Source: DATGJX01 sp963830545 (lineage in GTDB: Bacteria > Vulcanimicrobiota > Vulcanimicrobiia > Vulcanimicrobiales > Vulcanimicrobiaceae). From it: a stretch of DNA of 64,000 bases. The stretch covers positions 2,356,001 to 2,420,000 of the forward strand of contig CAWHMK010000001.1 in assembly GCA_963830545.1 (NCBI GenBank), written 5' to 3'. Position numbers and translations under genes: made by a program. The notes beneath the pieces are model-generated. The model saw only the letters and a list, made by a program, of their open reading frames with translations, was not told where the DNA came from and made no database searches. Shown here one piece after another: positions 8,944-17,092 of this stretch. Numbering within the stretch: position 1 is the stretch's first letter; every line of letters begins with the position of its first letter.

Positions 8944-11118
8944 CGCTCATCGGCAAAGCGCTTTCGCGGCCCGACGCAATCGACAAAGTCACGGGTGCGG
9001 CGCGTTATCCGGCCGATCTCGTGCGGCCCGGCATGCTGCATCTCAAATGCGTATTCGCGCATCGGGCGAGCGCTCGAATCGTCGCGATAGACACCGGCGC
9101 GGCGCTGGCTCATCCGGGCGTCGCGGGGGTGCTCACCGCGGCCGACGTGCCGTACAACCGGTATGGACTCATCGAAGAAGATCAACCGCTGCTGTGCGAG
9201 GACGTCGTGCGTTACACGGGCGATCGTGTCGCACTCGTCGTCGCCGAAACACGCGCGGCTGCGGAGGCAGCCGCAAAACTCGTCGCCGTCACGTACGAAG
9301 AGCTGACCGGAGTATTCGATGCGCGCGCCGCGATGTCGCCTGCCGCGCCGCTCGTACACGAGGATCGCGGCAGCAACGTGCTCGAGCACGTGCGCATTCG
9401 AAAAGGCGACGTAGACGCCGCGTTCGCAACTGCCGCAATCGTCGTCGAAGAAACGTTCGAAACGTCGTGGCAGGAACACGCCTATCTCCAGCCGGACGCC
9501 GGTATCGCGTACTACGAAGACGGCAAACTCGTGATCGAAACGGCCGGGCAGTGGCTGCACGAAGATCGCAAACAAATCGCAAAGATACTGCAACTCGGCG
9601 AAGACGAGGTCGTCGTGCGCTACGCGGCGATCGGCGGTGCCTTCGGCGGCCGCGAGGACCTGAGCGTGCAGCCGCTCCTCGCGCTGGCGACGTGGAAATT
9701 GCGGCGGCCCGCCGCGATCGTTTGGAGCCGCGAAGAGTCCATCGTCGGCCATCACAAACGGCATCCGTATTTCATCCGAGCCAAATGGGCCGCGCGGAAA
9801 GACGGGCGCATCGTCGCGGCGCAAACCGAGCTCGTTGCCGACGGCGGCGCTTACGCGTCTACGAGCGCGGAAGTACTCAAGGGCTCGGCGCTCTTCGCGA
9901 GCGGCTGTTACGACGTGGAAAACATTTCCACCGACGGCTACGTCGTCTACACCAACAACGTCCCGTGCGGCGCGTTCCGCGGCTTCGGCTCGCCGCAGGC
10001 GCAATTCGCCGCCGAATCGATGGTGAACCGGCTGGCGCACGCGCTCGACGTCGATCCGGTCGAATTGCGTTTGCGCAACATGTATCGCGAAGGCAGCCTC
10101 GAGCCGACGCAGCATCCGCTGCCCGCGGGCGTCAGCGCGGTTCCGGTGCTGCAGCGCTGTGCGCAAGAATCGCGCACGCGTCTGAGCTACGGCATTCCCG
10201 ATTTGCGCAACGGCGATTCGCGCGTGAAACGCGGCGCCGGCATAGCGTCGGGCATCAAAAACGTCGGCTATTCCTTCGGTTTCCCCGAACAAGCCACGGC
10301 GACCGTCGAGTCTGTACGGCAAGAGGTCGGTCGAACGCGCCGTATTGCGCATCGGCGCCGCGGAATGCGGGCAGGGCGCACATTTGGTTTTGCGGCAGAT
10401 CTGCGCGCAAACGCTCGGTGTGCCGATGGAAAGCATCGAGTTAATCGCTACGGACAGTGCGCTCTCGCCGAACGCAGGGAGCGCGTCGGCTTCGCGTATG
10501 ACGCTGATGGGCGGACGCGCGGTGAAAGACGCTGCGGAAGCAGCGCTGCGGAAATTTCCGGGGAGCGATGCGCGCGCGACCGTTCAGTACCGTCCTCCGC
10601 CAACGACGCCGCTCGAACCGCAAACCGGGCGCGGCATTCCGAATTATTGCTACGGCTACGTTTCACAAGGCGTACAAGTCGAAGTGGATCTCGGTACCGG
10701 GCTCGTGCGCGTTCTGCGAATCGTCAGCGTTCACGACGTCGGGCGCGCTATCAACGTGCAGCAGGTCGAAGCGCAAATCGAAGGCTGCCTCGCGCAAGCC
10801 GTCGGCTATACGCTCACGGAGCATTTTCAGGTGCGCGAAGGGAAAGTGCTCACGCCGTATTTCAGCACATATTTGTTGCCCACGACGCTCGACATGCCCG
10901 TCGATGTCTTTCCGGTCATTCTCGAGTTAGCAGATCCGAACGGACCGTTCGGCGCGCGCGGAATGGCGGAGATGGCGCTCGTGCCGTTCGCAGCCGCCGT
11001 CGCAAGCGCAGTTCACGCCGCAACCGGCGCATGGGTAACGCAACTTCCGATGACACCCGAGCGCGTGCTGCGTGCGATCGCTCAAGCTACCACCAAAGAA
11101 CCCGAAATTTCGTTGTGA
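8940..11118 (+). CDS. Molybdenum hydroxylase large (molybdopterin) subunit, xanthine-dehydrogenase-like (one frameshift)
   Basis: This is the catalytic subunit, about 725 residues once the frame is joined. It begins GKALSRPDAIDKVTGAARYPADL (family start), has the cofactor-binding IGGAFGGRED near residue 231 and PCGAFRGFGSPQAQFA near 340, and ends with the pyranopterin/active-site region GARGMAEMALVP containing the presumed catalytic glutamate. The frame slips at about 10311, where one extra T after GTCGAG turns the expected V-E-L-Y-G-K-R into V-E-S-V-R. Removing it restores a full-length protein. The GTG start overlaps the stop of the FAD/Fe-S gene. In this setting it most likely oxidises hypoxanthine/xanthine to urate. 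Its last 37 bp overlap the convergent deaminase gene. Confidence 0.88.
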
Positions 11119-12437
11119 CGGCGCACGTGCGCCGCGAGATCGAAATCCGCCAGCCGGCCGTTTCGCACGCGAACGCGGCCGTTCACGACGACGAGATCGG
11201 CATTGCGCGCTCTGCAGAAAACCAGCGCGGCAAGGGGATCGTGTACGGCGCCGCCCGCAAATTCAAGCGTGTCGATGCGCCATCCGGCGATGTCCGCCGC
11301 CATTCCCGGCGCGATTGCACCGACGTCGTCGCGTCCTAACACCGCTGCTCCGCCGCGCGTGGCGAGTTGCAAAATGCGCCGTGCGGATAGATTGCCGGCA
11401 CCGGATGCGACTCGCCCGAGCAGCAATGCGTGGCGCGCTTCGTCGAGCATGTGCGAACCGTCGTTGGATGCGGAGCCGTCGACGCCGAGCCCCACGCGCG
11501 CGCCGGCTTCGAGCAACGCGCGTACGGGTGCAATTCCCGAACCCAGCCGCATGTTCGAGGTCGCGCAATGCGCGACACCCGTGCGCGAAGCTCCCAAACG
11601 CGCGCATTCGTTTTGCGATACATGCACCATGTGCGCGTGCCAAACGTCGGGACCCGTCCACCCCAGCCGTTCGGCGAGCTCCACCGGACGGCAATCGAAG
11701 CGCTCCGTGCAGAAGCGCTCCTCGTCCCGCGTTTCCGCCAAGTGCGTGTGTGCGTGCACGCCGTGCCGCCGCGCCAGTGCGACGCTCGCGCGCATCAACT
11801 CGGGCGTTACCGAAAACGGCGAACACGGAGCGATGACGATGCGCGTCATCGCATAACGCGACGCATCGTGATAGGCGCCGATGACGCGCTCGCAGTCGGC
11901 GAGAATTGCGTCTTCGGGTTCCACGAGATCGTCGGGCGGCAAACCGCCGCGCGACGCACCGAGCGACATCGAACCGCGAGCGGCGTGAAATCGCATGCCC
12001 ATTTCGCGCGCCACCTCGATTTGATCGTCCAGCCGGCATCCGTTCGGCCAAAGGTACATGTGGTCCGACGTCGTGGTGCAGCCCGAGAGCAGCAATTCCG
12101 CAATCGCAGTTGCCGTTGCAACGCGCAGCGCTTCCGGTGTAATTCGAGCCCAAACCGGATACAGGCGCGCGAGCCACTCGAAGAGCGCCGCGTCCTGTGC
12201 CCCCGGCATGCTGCGCGTGAGCGTTTGATAAAAATGGTGATGGGTGTTGATCAGCCCCGGTGTGAGTACCAGATTCGAGCAGTCGATCTCGTCGTCCGTG
12301 TGCGGAACGGGTTCGCCCGCGTCGATGACTTTTGCGATCGCACCGTCCTGCACCACGATAGAAGCTCCGGCGATTTCGCGATTTCGATCGTCGAATGTCG
12401 CCGCCAACGCGGCGTTGCGAAGCACTATGCTGCTCAT
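11082..12437 (-). CDS. 8-oxoguanine deaminase (amidohydrolase family)
   Basis: The 451-residue amidohydrolase closely follows known bacterial 8-oxoguanine deaminases in the diagnostic blocks: GLINTHHHFYQTLTR (metal ligands), LYPVWARITPEALR, LLSGCTTTSDHMYLWP, RGSMSLGASRGGLPP, IAPCSPFSVTPELMRAS, HAHTHLAE and LGVDGSASNDGSHM. It converts 8-oxoguanine to urate plus ammonia, feeding the urate pathway next door and removing an oxidised base. Related AtzB/TrzA triazine hydrolases share the fold, but the match to the deaminase motifs is closer. It is convergent with the molybdenum subunit (37-bp overlap) and divergent from puuE with 43 bp between. Confidence 0.9.
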   Translation of the reverse strand: MSSIVLRNAALAATFDDRNREIAGASIVVQDGAIAKVIDAGEPVPHTDDEIDCSNLVLTPGLINTHHHFYQTLTRSMPGAQDAALFEWLARLYPVWARITPEALRVATATAIAELLLSGCTTTSDHMYLWPNGCRLDDQIEVAREMGMRFHAARGSMSLGASRGGLPPDDLVEPEDAILADCERVIGAYHDASRYAMTRIVIAPCSPFSVTPELMRASVALARRHGVHAHTHLAETRDEERFCTERFDCRPVELAERLGWTGPDVWHAHMVHVSQNECARLGASRTGVAHCATSNMRLGSGIAPVRALLEAGARVGLGVDGSASNDGSHMLDEARHALLLGRVASGAGNLSARRILQLATRGGAAVLGRDDVGAIAPGMAADIAGWRIDTLEFAGGAVHDPLAALVFCRARNADLVVVNGRVRVRNGRLADFDLAAHVRRHNEISGSLVVA

Positions 12438-12480
12438 ATCTACGGCGGGTACGGGCCCGAACGGCGTCTAACCTCGCTGC

Positions 12481-13398
12481 GTGAGCCGCTACGACCATCC
12501 GCGCGACTTCGTCGGTTACGGTGCCGAGCCGCCGAATCCGCGCTGGCCCGGCGGTGCGCGCATCGCGCTTCAGATCGTGATGAACTACGAGGAAGGCTCG
12601 GAGTATTCGATACCGGACGGCGACGGCATGTCGGAGACGTACCTTACGGAAGTTCCGGGTGCAACGCTCGGTCCCGGCAAGCGCGACCTGATCGTCGAAT
12701 CCATCTACGAGTACGGCAGCCGCGCCGGTTTTTGGCGTTTGATGCGCCTGTTCGCCGAGCGCCGCGTTTCCGTAACGGTATTTGCGGCCGCGCTCGCCCT
12801 CGAACGCAATCCTGCGGCGGCCGCGGCGATTCGCGATGCCGGCCATGAAGTGTGTTCGCACGGATGGCGCTGGGTCGGCTTTCAGGATATGAACGAAGCG
12901 CAGGAGCGCGAAGCAATGCGCCGCGCCGTTGCTTCGCTCGCGCGCACGGCCGGTGAACGCCCCTATGGCTGGTACTGCCGTTATGCGCCCAGCGTGCAGA
13001 CGCGCCGTCTCGTCGTCGAGGAGGGCGGATTTTTGTACGACTCGGACGCGTACAACGACGATCTGCCGTACTGGGTTCGAGTCGACGGAAAAAACCACTT
13101 GGTCATTCCTTACACGCTCGACGCGAACGACATGAAGTTTTCCGTTGCCCCCGGATTTTCTGCGCCCTCGGGGTTTTTCGAATACTTGCGCGATGCGTTC
13201 GACGTGCTCTACCGCGAAGGCAAGACGCATCCGAAAATGATGTCGGTCGGGCTGCACGCGCGGCTGGCGGGACGCCCGGGACGAACTGCGGCACTCGAGC
13301 GTTTTCTGGATTATGCCGGCGGTTTTGAAGACGTGTGGATTTGCCGGCGCGTCGACATTGCCAGGCACTGGATTGCGCACCATCCCGCCGATGTCTGA
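12481..13398 (+). CDS. puuE: Allantoinase PuuE (polysaccharide-deacetylase fold)
   Basis: The 305-residue protein is of the metal-independent allantoinase PuuE type, not the amidohydrolase type. Visible family blocks are YDHPRDFVGYGAEPPNPRWP at the N-terminus, MSETYLTEVPGATLGPGKRD, YEYGSRAGFWRLMRLF, HEVCSHGWRW, RPYGWYCRYAPS and DSDAYNDDLPYWV. It hydrolyses allantoin to allantoate. The GTG at position 1 gives the conserved N-terminus. The gene overlaps the allantoate amidohydrolase start by 8 bp, consistent with coupled translation and consecutive pathway steps. Confidence 0.94.
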   Translation: MSRYDHPRDFVGYGAEPPNPRWPGGARIALQIVMNYEEGSEYSIPDGDGMSETYLTEVPGATLGPGKRDLIVESIYEYGSRAGFWRLMRLFAERRVSVTVFAAALALERNPAAAAAIRDAGHEVCSHGWRWVGFQDMNEAQEREAMRRAVASLARTAGERPYGWYCRYAPSVQTRRLVVEEGGFLYDSDAYNDDLPYWVRVDGKNHLVIPYTLDANDMKFSVAPGFSAPSGFFEYLRDAFDVLYREGKTHPKMMSVGLHARLAGRPGRTAALERFLDYAGGFEDVWICRRVDIARHWIAHHPADV

Positions 13399-14614
13399 GC
13401 GCATCGCTGCGCGCCTGCGGACGCTCGCGGAAATCGGCAGGCACGCGGCGGGGATCGATCGCGCGCTGGCGACGCCCGCGGAACGGCGCGCGCGCGAACA
13501 GTTTGCGCAATGGGCGCGCGAAGCCGGATACGAGCTTCGTCAGGATCGCGTCGGCAACGTGTTTGCGCGGCGCGCGGGCACGCGCGCAGAGGTTTCGCCG
13601 ATTCTGGCAGGTTCGCATTTGGACACGGTGCCGACCGGCGGCGCGTACGACGGCGCATACGGCGTCGCCGGTGCATTATGCGCGATGCAGATGTTGGACG
13701 ATCGGGGAGTCACCACCGCGCATCCGATCGAAGCCGTAGCGTGGGCCGGCGAAGAAGGAAGCCGGTTTCCGCTCGGGTGTTTGGGAAGCTCTGCGTTCTC
13801 CGGTTTGCGCGAAATCGACGAAGTGCTGCAACTGCGCGACGAGCGTGGAATATCGCTTCGCGAAGCGCTCGAAGATGCGGCCGGCGGATTACTCGCCGGC
13901 GTAGCCGCGCGTGAAGCCCGCAGCGTCGGGGCGTATCTCGAACTTCACGTCGAGCAGGGTCCGGTACTGGAGCGCGAAGGCGTTGCGCTCGGCGTCGTCA
14001 CCGTTATCGCAGCACAGCGCCGCTATCGCATTACCGTCGAGGGGACGAGCGGGCACGCCGGAACGGTGCCGATGGATCTTCGCGCGGACGCGCTTTGCGG
14101 GGCCTGCGAACTCGTCCTTGCAGTCGAAACAGCGGCGCGCGCTGCGCCGGGAGCCGTTGCAACCGTCGGCCGGATGAGCGTGGAACCCGGCGGCACGAAC
14201 GTCATCCCGGTGCGCGTTCGCTTTTCCCTGGACGTGCGCAGTGCGGCAAACGAACGGGTCGACGCCGTCGAAAGCTCACTGCGCGATTGCGCGCGGTCTG
14301 TAGAACGCGCGCGAGGCGTAACGGTGCGAGTCGACGTGCTCGAATCGCGAGCGCCGGCGCCGATGGACGAGCGAATGCGCGCCTGCGTGCATCGCGCGAT
14401 TGCCGCGCTGAACGTGCGCGCGGTCGACATTGCGAGCGGCGCGGGGCATGACGCGATGTGTTTGGCGCAAATTGCGCCGTCCGCGATGATATTCGTACCG
14501 AGCAGCGGGGGCCGAAGCCACGTTGCGCAAGAGCATACCGCCGAGACCGACCTCGCGTGCGGCGTAGAAGCGCTGGCGGCCGCGCTCGTCGAGGTCGACC
14601 GCGAATTGGGCTAG
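13391..14614 (+). CDS. allC: Allantoate amidohydrolase (M20/hydantoinase-carbamoylase family)
   Basis: The 407-residue metallo-amidohydrolase has Zn ligands in GSHLDTVPTGGAYDGAYGV, EEGSRFPLGCLGSSAF and ELHVEQGPVLE, the dimer-domain motif TSGHAGTVPMDLRADAL, and the C-terminal SGAGHDAMCLAQIAP. Family members act on allantoate, N-carbamoyl-L-amino acids or beta-ureidopropionate. The upstream allantoinase makes allantoate the likely substrate, giving ureidoglycine/ureidoglycolate, CO2 and ammonia. The ATG at 13391 lies inside the end of puuE. An N-carbamoyl amino acid hydrolase is the main alternative. Confidence 0.88.
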   Translation: MSERIAARLRTLAEIGRHAAGIDRALATPAERRAREQFAQWAREAGYELRQDRVGNVFARRAGTRAEVSPILAGSHLDTVPTGGAYDGAYGVAGALCAMQMLDDRGVTTAHPIEAVAWAGEEGSRFPLGCLGSSAFSGLREIDEVLQLRDERGISLREALEDAAGGLLAGVAAREARSVGAYLELHVEQGPVLEREGVALGVVTVIAAQRRYRITVEGTSGHAGTVPMDLRADALCGACELVLAVETAARAAPGAVATVGRMSVEPGGTNVIPVRVRFSLDVRSAANERVDAVESSLRDCARSVERARGVTVRVDVLESRAPAPMDERMRACVHRAIAALNVRAVDIASGAGHDAMCLAQIAPSAMIFVPSSGGRSHVAQEHTAETDLACGVEALAAALVEVDRELG

Positions 14615-14626
14615 AACTGCGAGCGC

Positions 14627-14998
14627 ATGCGATTCTTCATCTGCGGCTCTGCGCTGCGCGGGCAGCCCGATCACAAAAATCTCGGCGAGGCGAAATTCGT
14701 AAAGGAAGCGCGCACCGCACCGCGCTACCGCTTGCATTCGGTGCGCGACGAGCACCCCGGCATCTACGAAGTTTCCGAGGGCGGCATCTCCATCGCGGGC
14801 GAAGTGTACGAATTAACCGACGAACAACACCGCAATCTCATCGCAACGGAGCCTCCGGATCTGTACGAGGCGCCGATCGCATTGGATGACGGCACGAGCG
14901 TCAATGCAATGGTGTATCCGCGCGAACTCATCCAAGAGCGCGGCTATGAAGACGTCTCGCGCTACGGCGGCTGGGCAGCATACAAAGCGTCCGGCTGA
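14627..14998 (+). CDS. Gamma-glutamylcyclotransferase-fold protein related to allophanate hydrolase C-terminal domain
   Basis: The 123-residue protein starts MRFFICGSALRGQPDHKNLG and has GIYEVSEGGISIAGEVYEL, ending ERGYEDVSRYGGWAAY. These are features of the GGCT-like domain that is also found at the C-terminus of allophanate hydrolase AtzF. It follows the allantoate amidohydrolase by 12 bp on the same strand, so it is probably co-transcribed. No ureidoglycolate- or allophanate-cleaving enzyme is otherwise visible, so a role at the end of the allantoin branch is tempting but unproven. It is convergent with uraH (7 bp apart). Confidence 0.78.
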   Translation: MRFFICGSALRGQPDHKNLGEAKFVKEARTAPRYRLHSVRDEHPGIYEVSEGGISIAGEVYELTDEQHRNLIATEPPDLYEAPIALDDGTSVNAMVYPRELIQERGYEDVSRYGGWAAYKASG

Positions 14999-15005
14999 TC
15001 GACGA

Positions 15006-15335
15006 TCAACTGCCGCGATACGTGGAATAGCCCCACGGTGAAAGCAGCACCGGAACGTGGTAATGCCGGTCTTCACGTATGTGAAAACGCACGGGAATGC
15101 GTTCGAAGAAACTCTCGGTTCCCTTCGCCCGGAAATAGGCGCCCGCTTCGAACTCGAGTTCGTACTGGGCGGGCGGCAAATCACCGCCGAAGGGCGCGGC
15201 GATGCGCCCGCTTTCGTCGGTTCTGGCGCGCGCCACTTCGGTTCGCGCGTTTTCATCGCACCGGTAGAGCGCAATTTCAACGTTTGCAGCCGGCGTACCA
15301 CGAGCAAGATCGAGTACGTGCGTAGAGAGCGTCAT
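15006..15335 (-). CDS. uraH: 5-Hydroxyisourate hydrolase (transthyretin-like)
   Basis: The 109-residue transthyretin-fold enzyme starts MTLSTHVLDLARGTPAANV (conserved His) and ends with the signature YHVPVLLSPWGYSTYRGS, whose YRGS tail contributes to the active site of HIU hydrolases. It hydrolyses 5-hydroxyisourate, the urate oxidase product, to OHCU. Its ATG overlaps the puuD stop (ATGA), so puuD and uraH are translationally coupled. Length is normal (105-120). No signal peptide is seen, so it should be cytoplasmic. Confidence 0.95.
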   Translation of the reverse strand: MTLSTHVLDLARGTPAANVEIALYRCDENARTEVARARTDESGRIAAPFGGDLPPAQYELEFEAGAYFRAKGTESFFERIPVRFHIREDRHYHVPVLLSPWGYSTYRGS

Positions 15336-16525
15336 CGTTTGGCTCCTTGCGATATCCATGCGCCGATGAGCGAACGTTCTTTTTCCGTCATGTGCGTGGC
15401 GTTGCCCAGCGGCATCGCATGTGTGGCGACGGCTTGCACGTAGACGCGCTGTGCGTTCATTTCGATGTTCCGGCGGTCGTCGAGCAGAACGCCTGCCGGC
15501 GGTGCCGCAAAGCCGGGCTGACTCGGATGCGCGGAATGACACACGGCGCAGCGCTGACGGAAAACCGGCGCTACCTGCGTAAACGAAACGGCCGGCCCGG
15601 CGGCAGCCCGCGGCGTACGCGGCAGTGCGACGATTGCGGCCGCGGCGAGAATAAGCGCCGCGCCGAGCGGCAGTGCGACGACGTACCGGTGCTTGTGCGA
15701 GAGAATGAAGAAGTACCGCACGGCTACGCCCGCCGCGCCGAGAAGCACCAAAATGAGCCAGCCGTATCCGCTCGCGTACGTCATCGGGTAGTGGTTGCTG
15801 ATCATCGTGAACAGTACAGGCAGCGTTAGATAGGTATTATGAACGGAACGGATTTTTCCGAGTCGTCCCGGCCGCGGATCCGGTGCGCTTCCCGCGCGAA
15901 TCTGCGCGAGCATTTTCCGCTGCCCCGGAATGATGACGAAAAAAACGTTCGCCGCCATGATGGTGCCCATGATTGCGCCGACGTGAATGTACGCGGCGCG
16001 GCCGCTGAACACGTGCTGCAGACCGAATGCCGCAGCCGCAAGCAGCACGAAGACGAGCGCGCCGAGAAGCAGCGGCCGCGATTCGAGCAGCCGGCAAAGC
16101 CCGTCGTAGATCAGCCAGCCGGCGACGAGCGTACCAAGACTGATGAGTACGGCCTGCGCAGGCGTCAGCTGCAGCACGGACGGATCGATGAGAAAGCCGC
16201 TCGCGTTGACGTAGTACACCAAGACGAGCATCGCCAGCCCCGAAAGCCACGTGCTGTATGCTTCCCATTTGAACCAGTGCAATTTTTCGGGCAGCGGCTC
16301 GCCGCGCGGACCTGCGGGGTACTTTTGGTTGTGATAAACGCCGCCGCCGTGCACCGCCCAGAGCTCGCCGAGCATGCCGCGATCGCGATCGGCTGCCGCG
16401 GCAGGCGGATCGAGGCTCTCGTCGAGCCAGATGAAGTAGATCGACGCGCCGATCCACATGATTCCGGCGACGAAGTGAAACCATCGCACGACGAGGCTCA
16501 GCCATTCGAGGACGTACGCGTTCAT
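15332..16525 (-). CDS. puuD: Membrane-bound cytochrome-c urate oxidase PuuD
   Basis: The 397-residue protein has about eight membrane helices (urate hydroxylase N-terminal domain starting MNAYVLEWLSLVVRWFHFVA, with VYHNQKYPAGPR and LHWFKWEAYSTW) and a C-terminal c-type haem domain with RCAVCHSAHPSQPGF and the distal methionine region THAMPLGNATHM. PuuD oxidises urate to 5-hydroxyisourate without direct use of O2 and passes electrons to the respiratory chain. It lies between uraD and uraH with ATGA overlaps on both sides. This is clearly the respiratory type rather than the soluble uricase PucL/Uox. Confidence 0.93.
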   Translation of the reverse strand: MNAYVLEWLSLVVRWFHFVAGIMWIGASIYFIWLDESLDPPAAAADRDRGMLGELWAVHGGGVYHNQKYPAGPRGEPLPEKLHWFKWEAYSTWLSGLAMLVLVYYVNASGFLIDPSVLQLTPAQAVLISLGTLVAGWLIYDGLCRLLESRPLLLGALVFVLLAAAAFGLQHVFSGRAAYIHVGAIMGTIMAANVFFVIIPGQRKMLAQIRAGSAPDPRPGRLGKIRSVHNTYLTLPVLFTMISNHYPMTYASGYGWLILVLLGAAGVAVRYFFILSHKHRYVVALPLGAALILAAAAIVALPRTPRAAAGPAVSFTQVAPVFRQRCAVCHSAHPSQPGFAAPPAGVLLDDRRNIEMNAQRVYVQAVATHAMPLGNATHMTEKERSLIGAWISQGAKR

Positions 16526-17031
16526 GAGTTTCCCAACAATTCGGTCAAGCGCAATCGCGCGATCTTCGCTATCTCGTCGAGTGCGGTGCGCACTTCGCGC
16601 GGTCGATCGTTCCTCAAACGCGACTCCAGCGCGGCCAGAATGCTCGCTTTCGTGTTTTCACGCGCGCAGACGACGAACGGAAATCCGAACCGCTCGCGAT
16701 AGGCCCGGTTCAAGTCCTGGAATGACGCGATTTCGGACGGAGTAAGGCGATCGAGCCCGGCGGCTCGCTGCTCGTTCGCGGAAGCGGCGGTTAGACGGCC
16801 CTCTTTCGCAAGTCGACCGGCGAGATCCGGATGCGCCGAAATGAGGGCAATCTGCAGCTCTTCGGAAGCTGCGCCGGCGACGGACGTCATCGCCGTCAGC
16901 AGGTCTGCGGCGCTGCGAAACGGGCGCAGGAGCCAAGCCTCCCGCGCGATCCAGGGAGAGTGTTCGAATGCGAAGCCGACGGCGTCTACAAACCGCCCTT
17001 CATCCATCGCGTTGAGCTCCTCGATCGTCAC
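16522..17031 (-). CDS. uraD: OHCU decarboxylase
   Basis: The protein is 169 residues from the GTG at 17031. It has the family N-terminus VTIEELNAMDEGRFVDAVG, then FEHSPWIAREAW, SAHPDLAGRLAKEGRL, SANEQRAAGLDRL and the catalytic-region RFGFPFVVCARENTK. It decarboxylates 2-oxo-4-hydroxy-4-carboxy-5-ureidoimidazoline to S-allantoin. The open frame continues about 65 codons further upstream, but that extension has no family similarity and runs into the divergent purP, so the GTG is preferred. The stop overlaps the puuD ATG. With puuD and uraH it forms a complete urate-to-allantoin operon. Confidence 0.93.
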   Translation of the reverse strand: MTIEELNAMDEGRFVDAVGFAFEHSPWIAREAWLLRPFRSAADLLTAMTSVAGAASEELQIALISAHPDLAGRLAKEGRLTAASANEQRAAGLDRLTPSEIASFQDLNRAYRERFGFPFVVCARENTKASILAALESRLRNDRPREVRTALDEIAKIARLRLTELLGNS

Positions 17032-17092
17032 CGCTTCGTACTTGGCCGCTGCACGGCGGGTGCCTCTCAGGTGTGCGTCTAACGTCGCGGCC

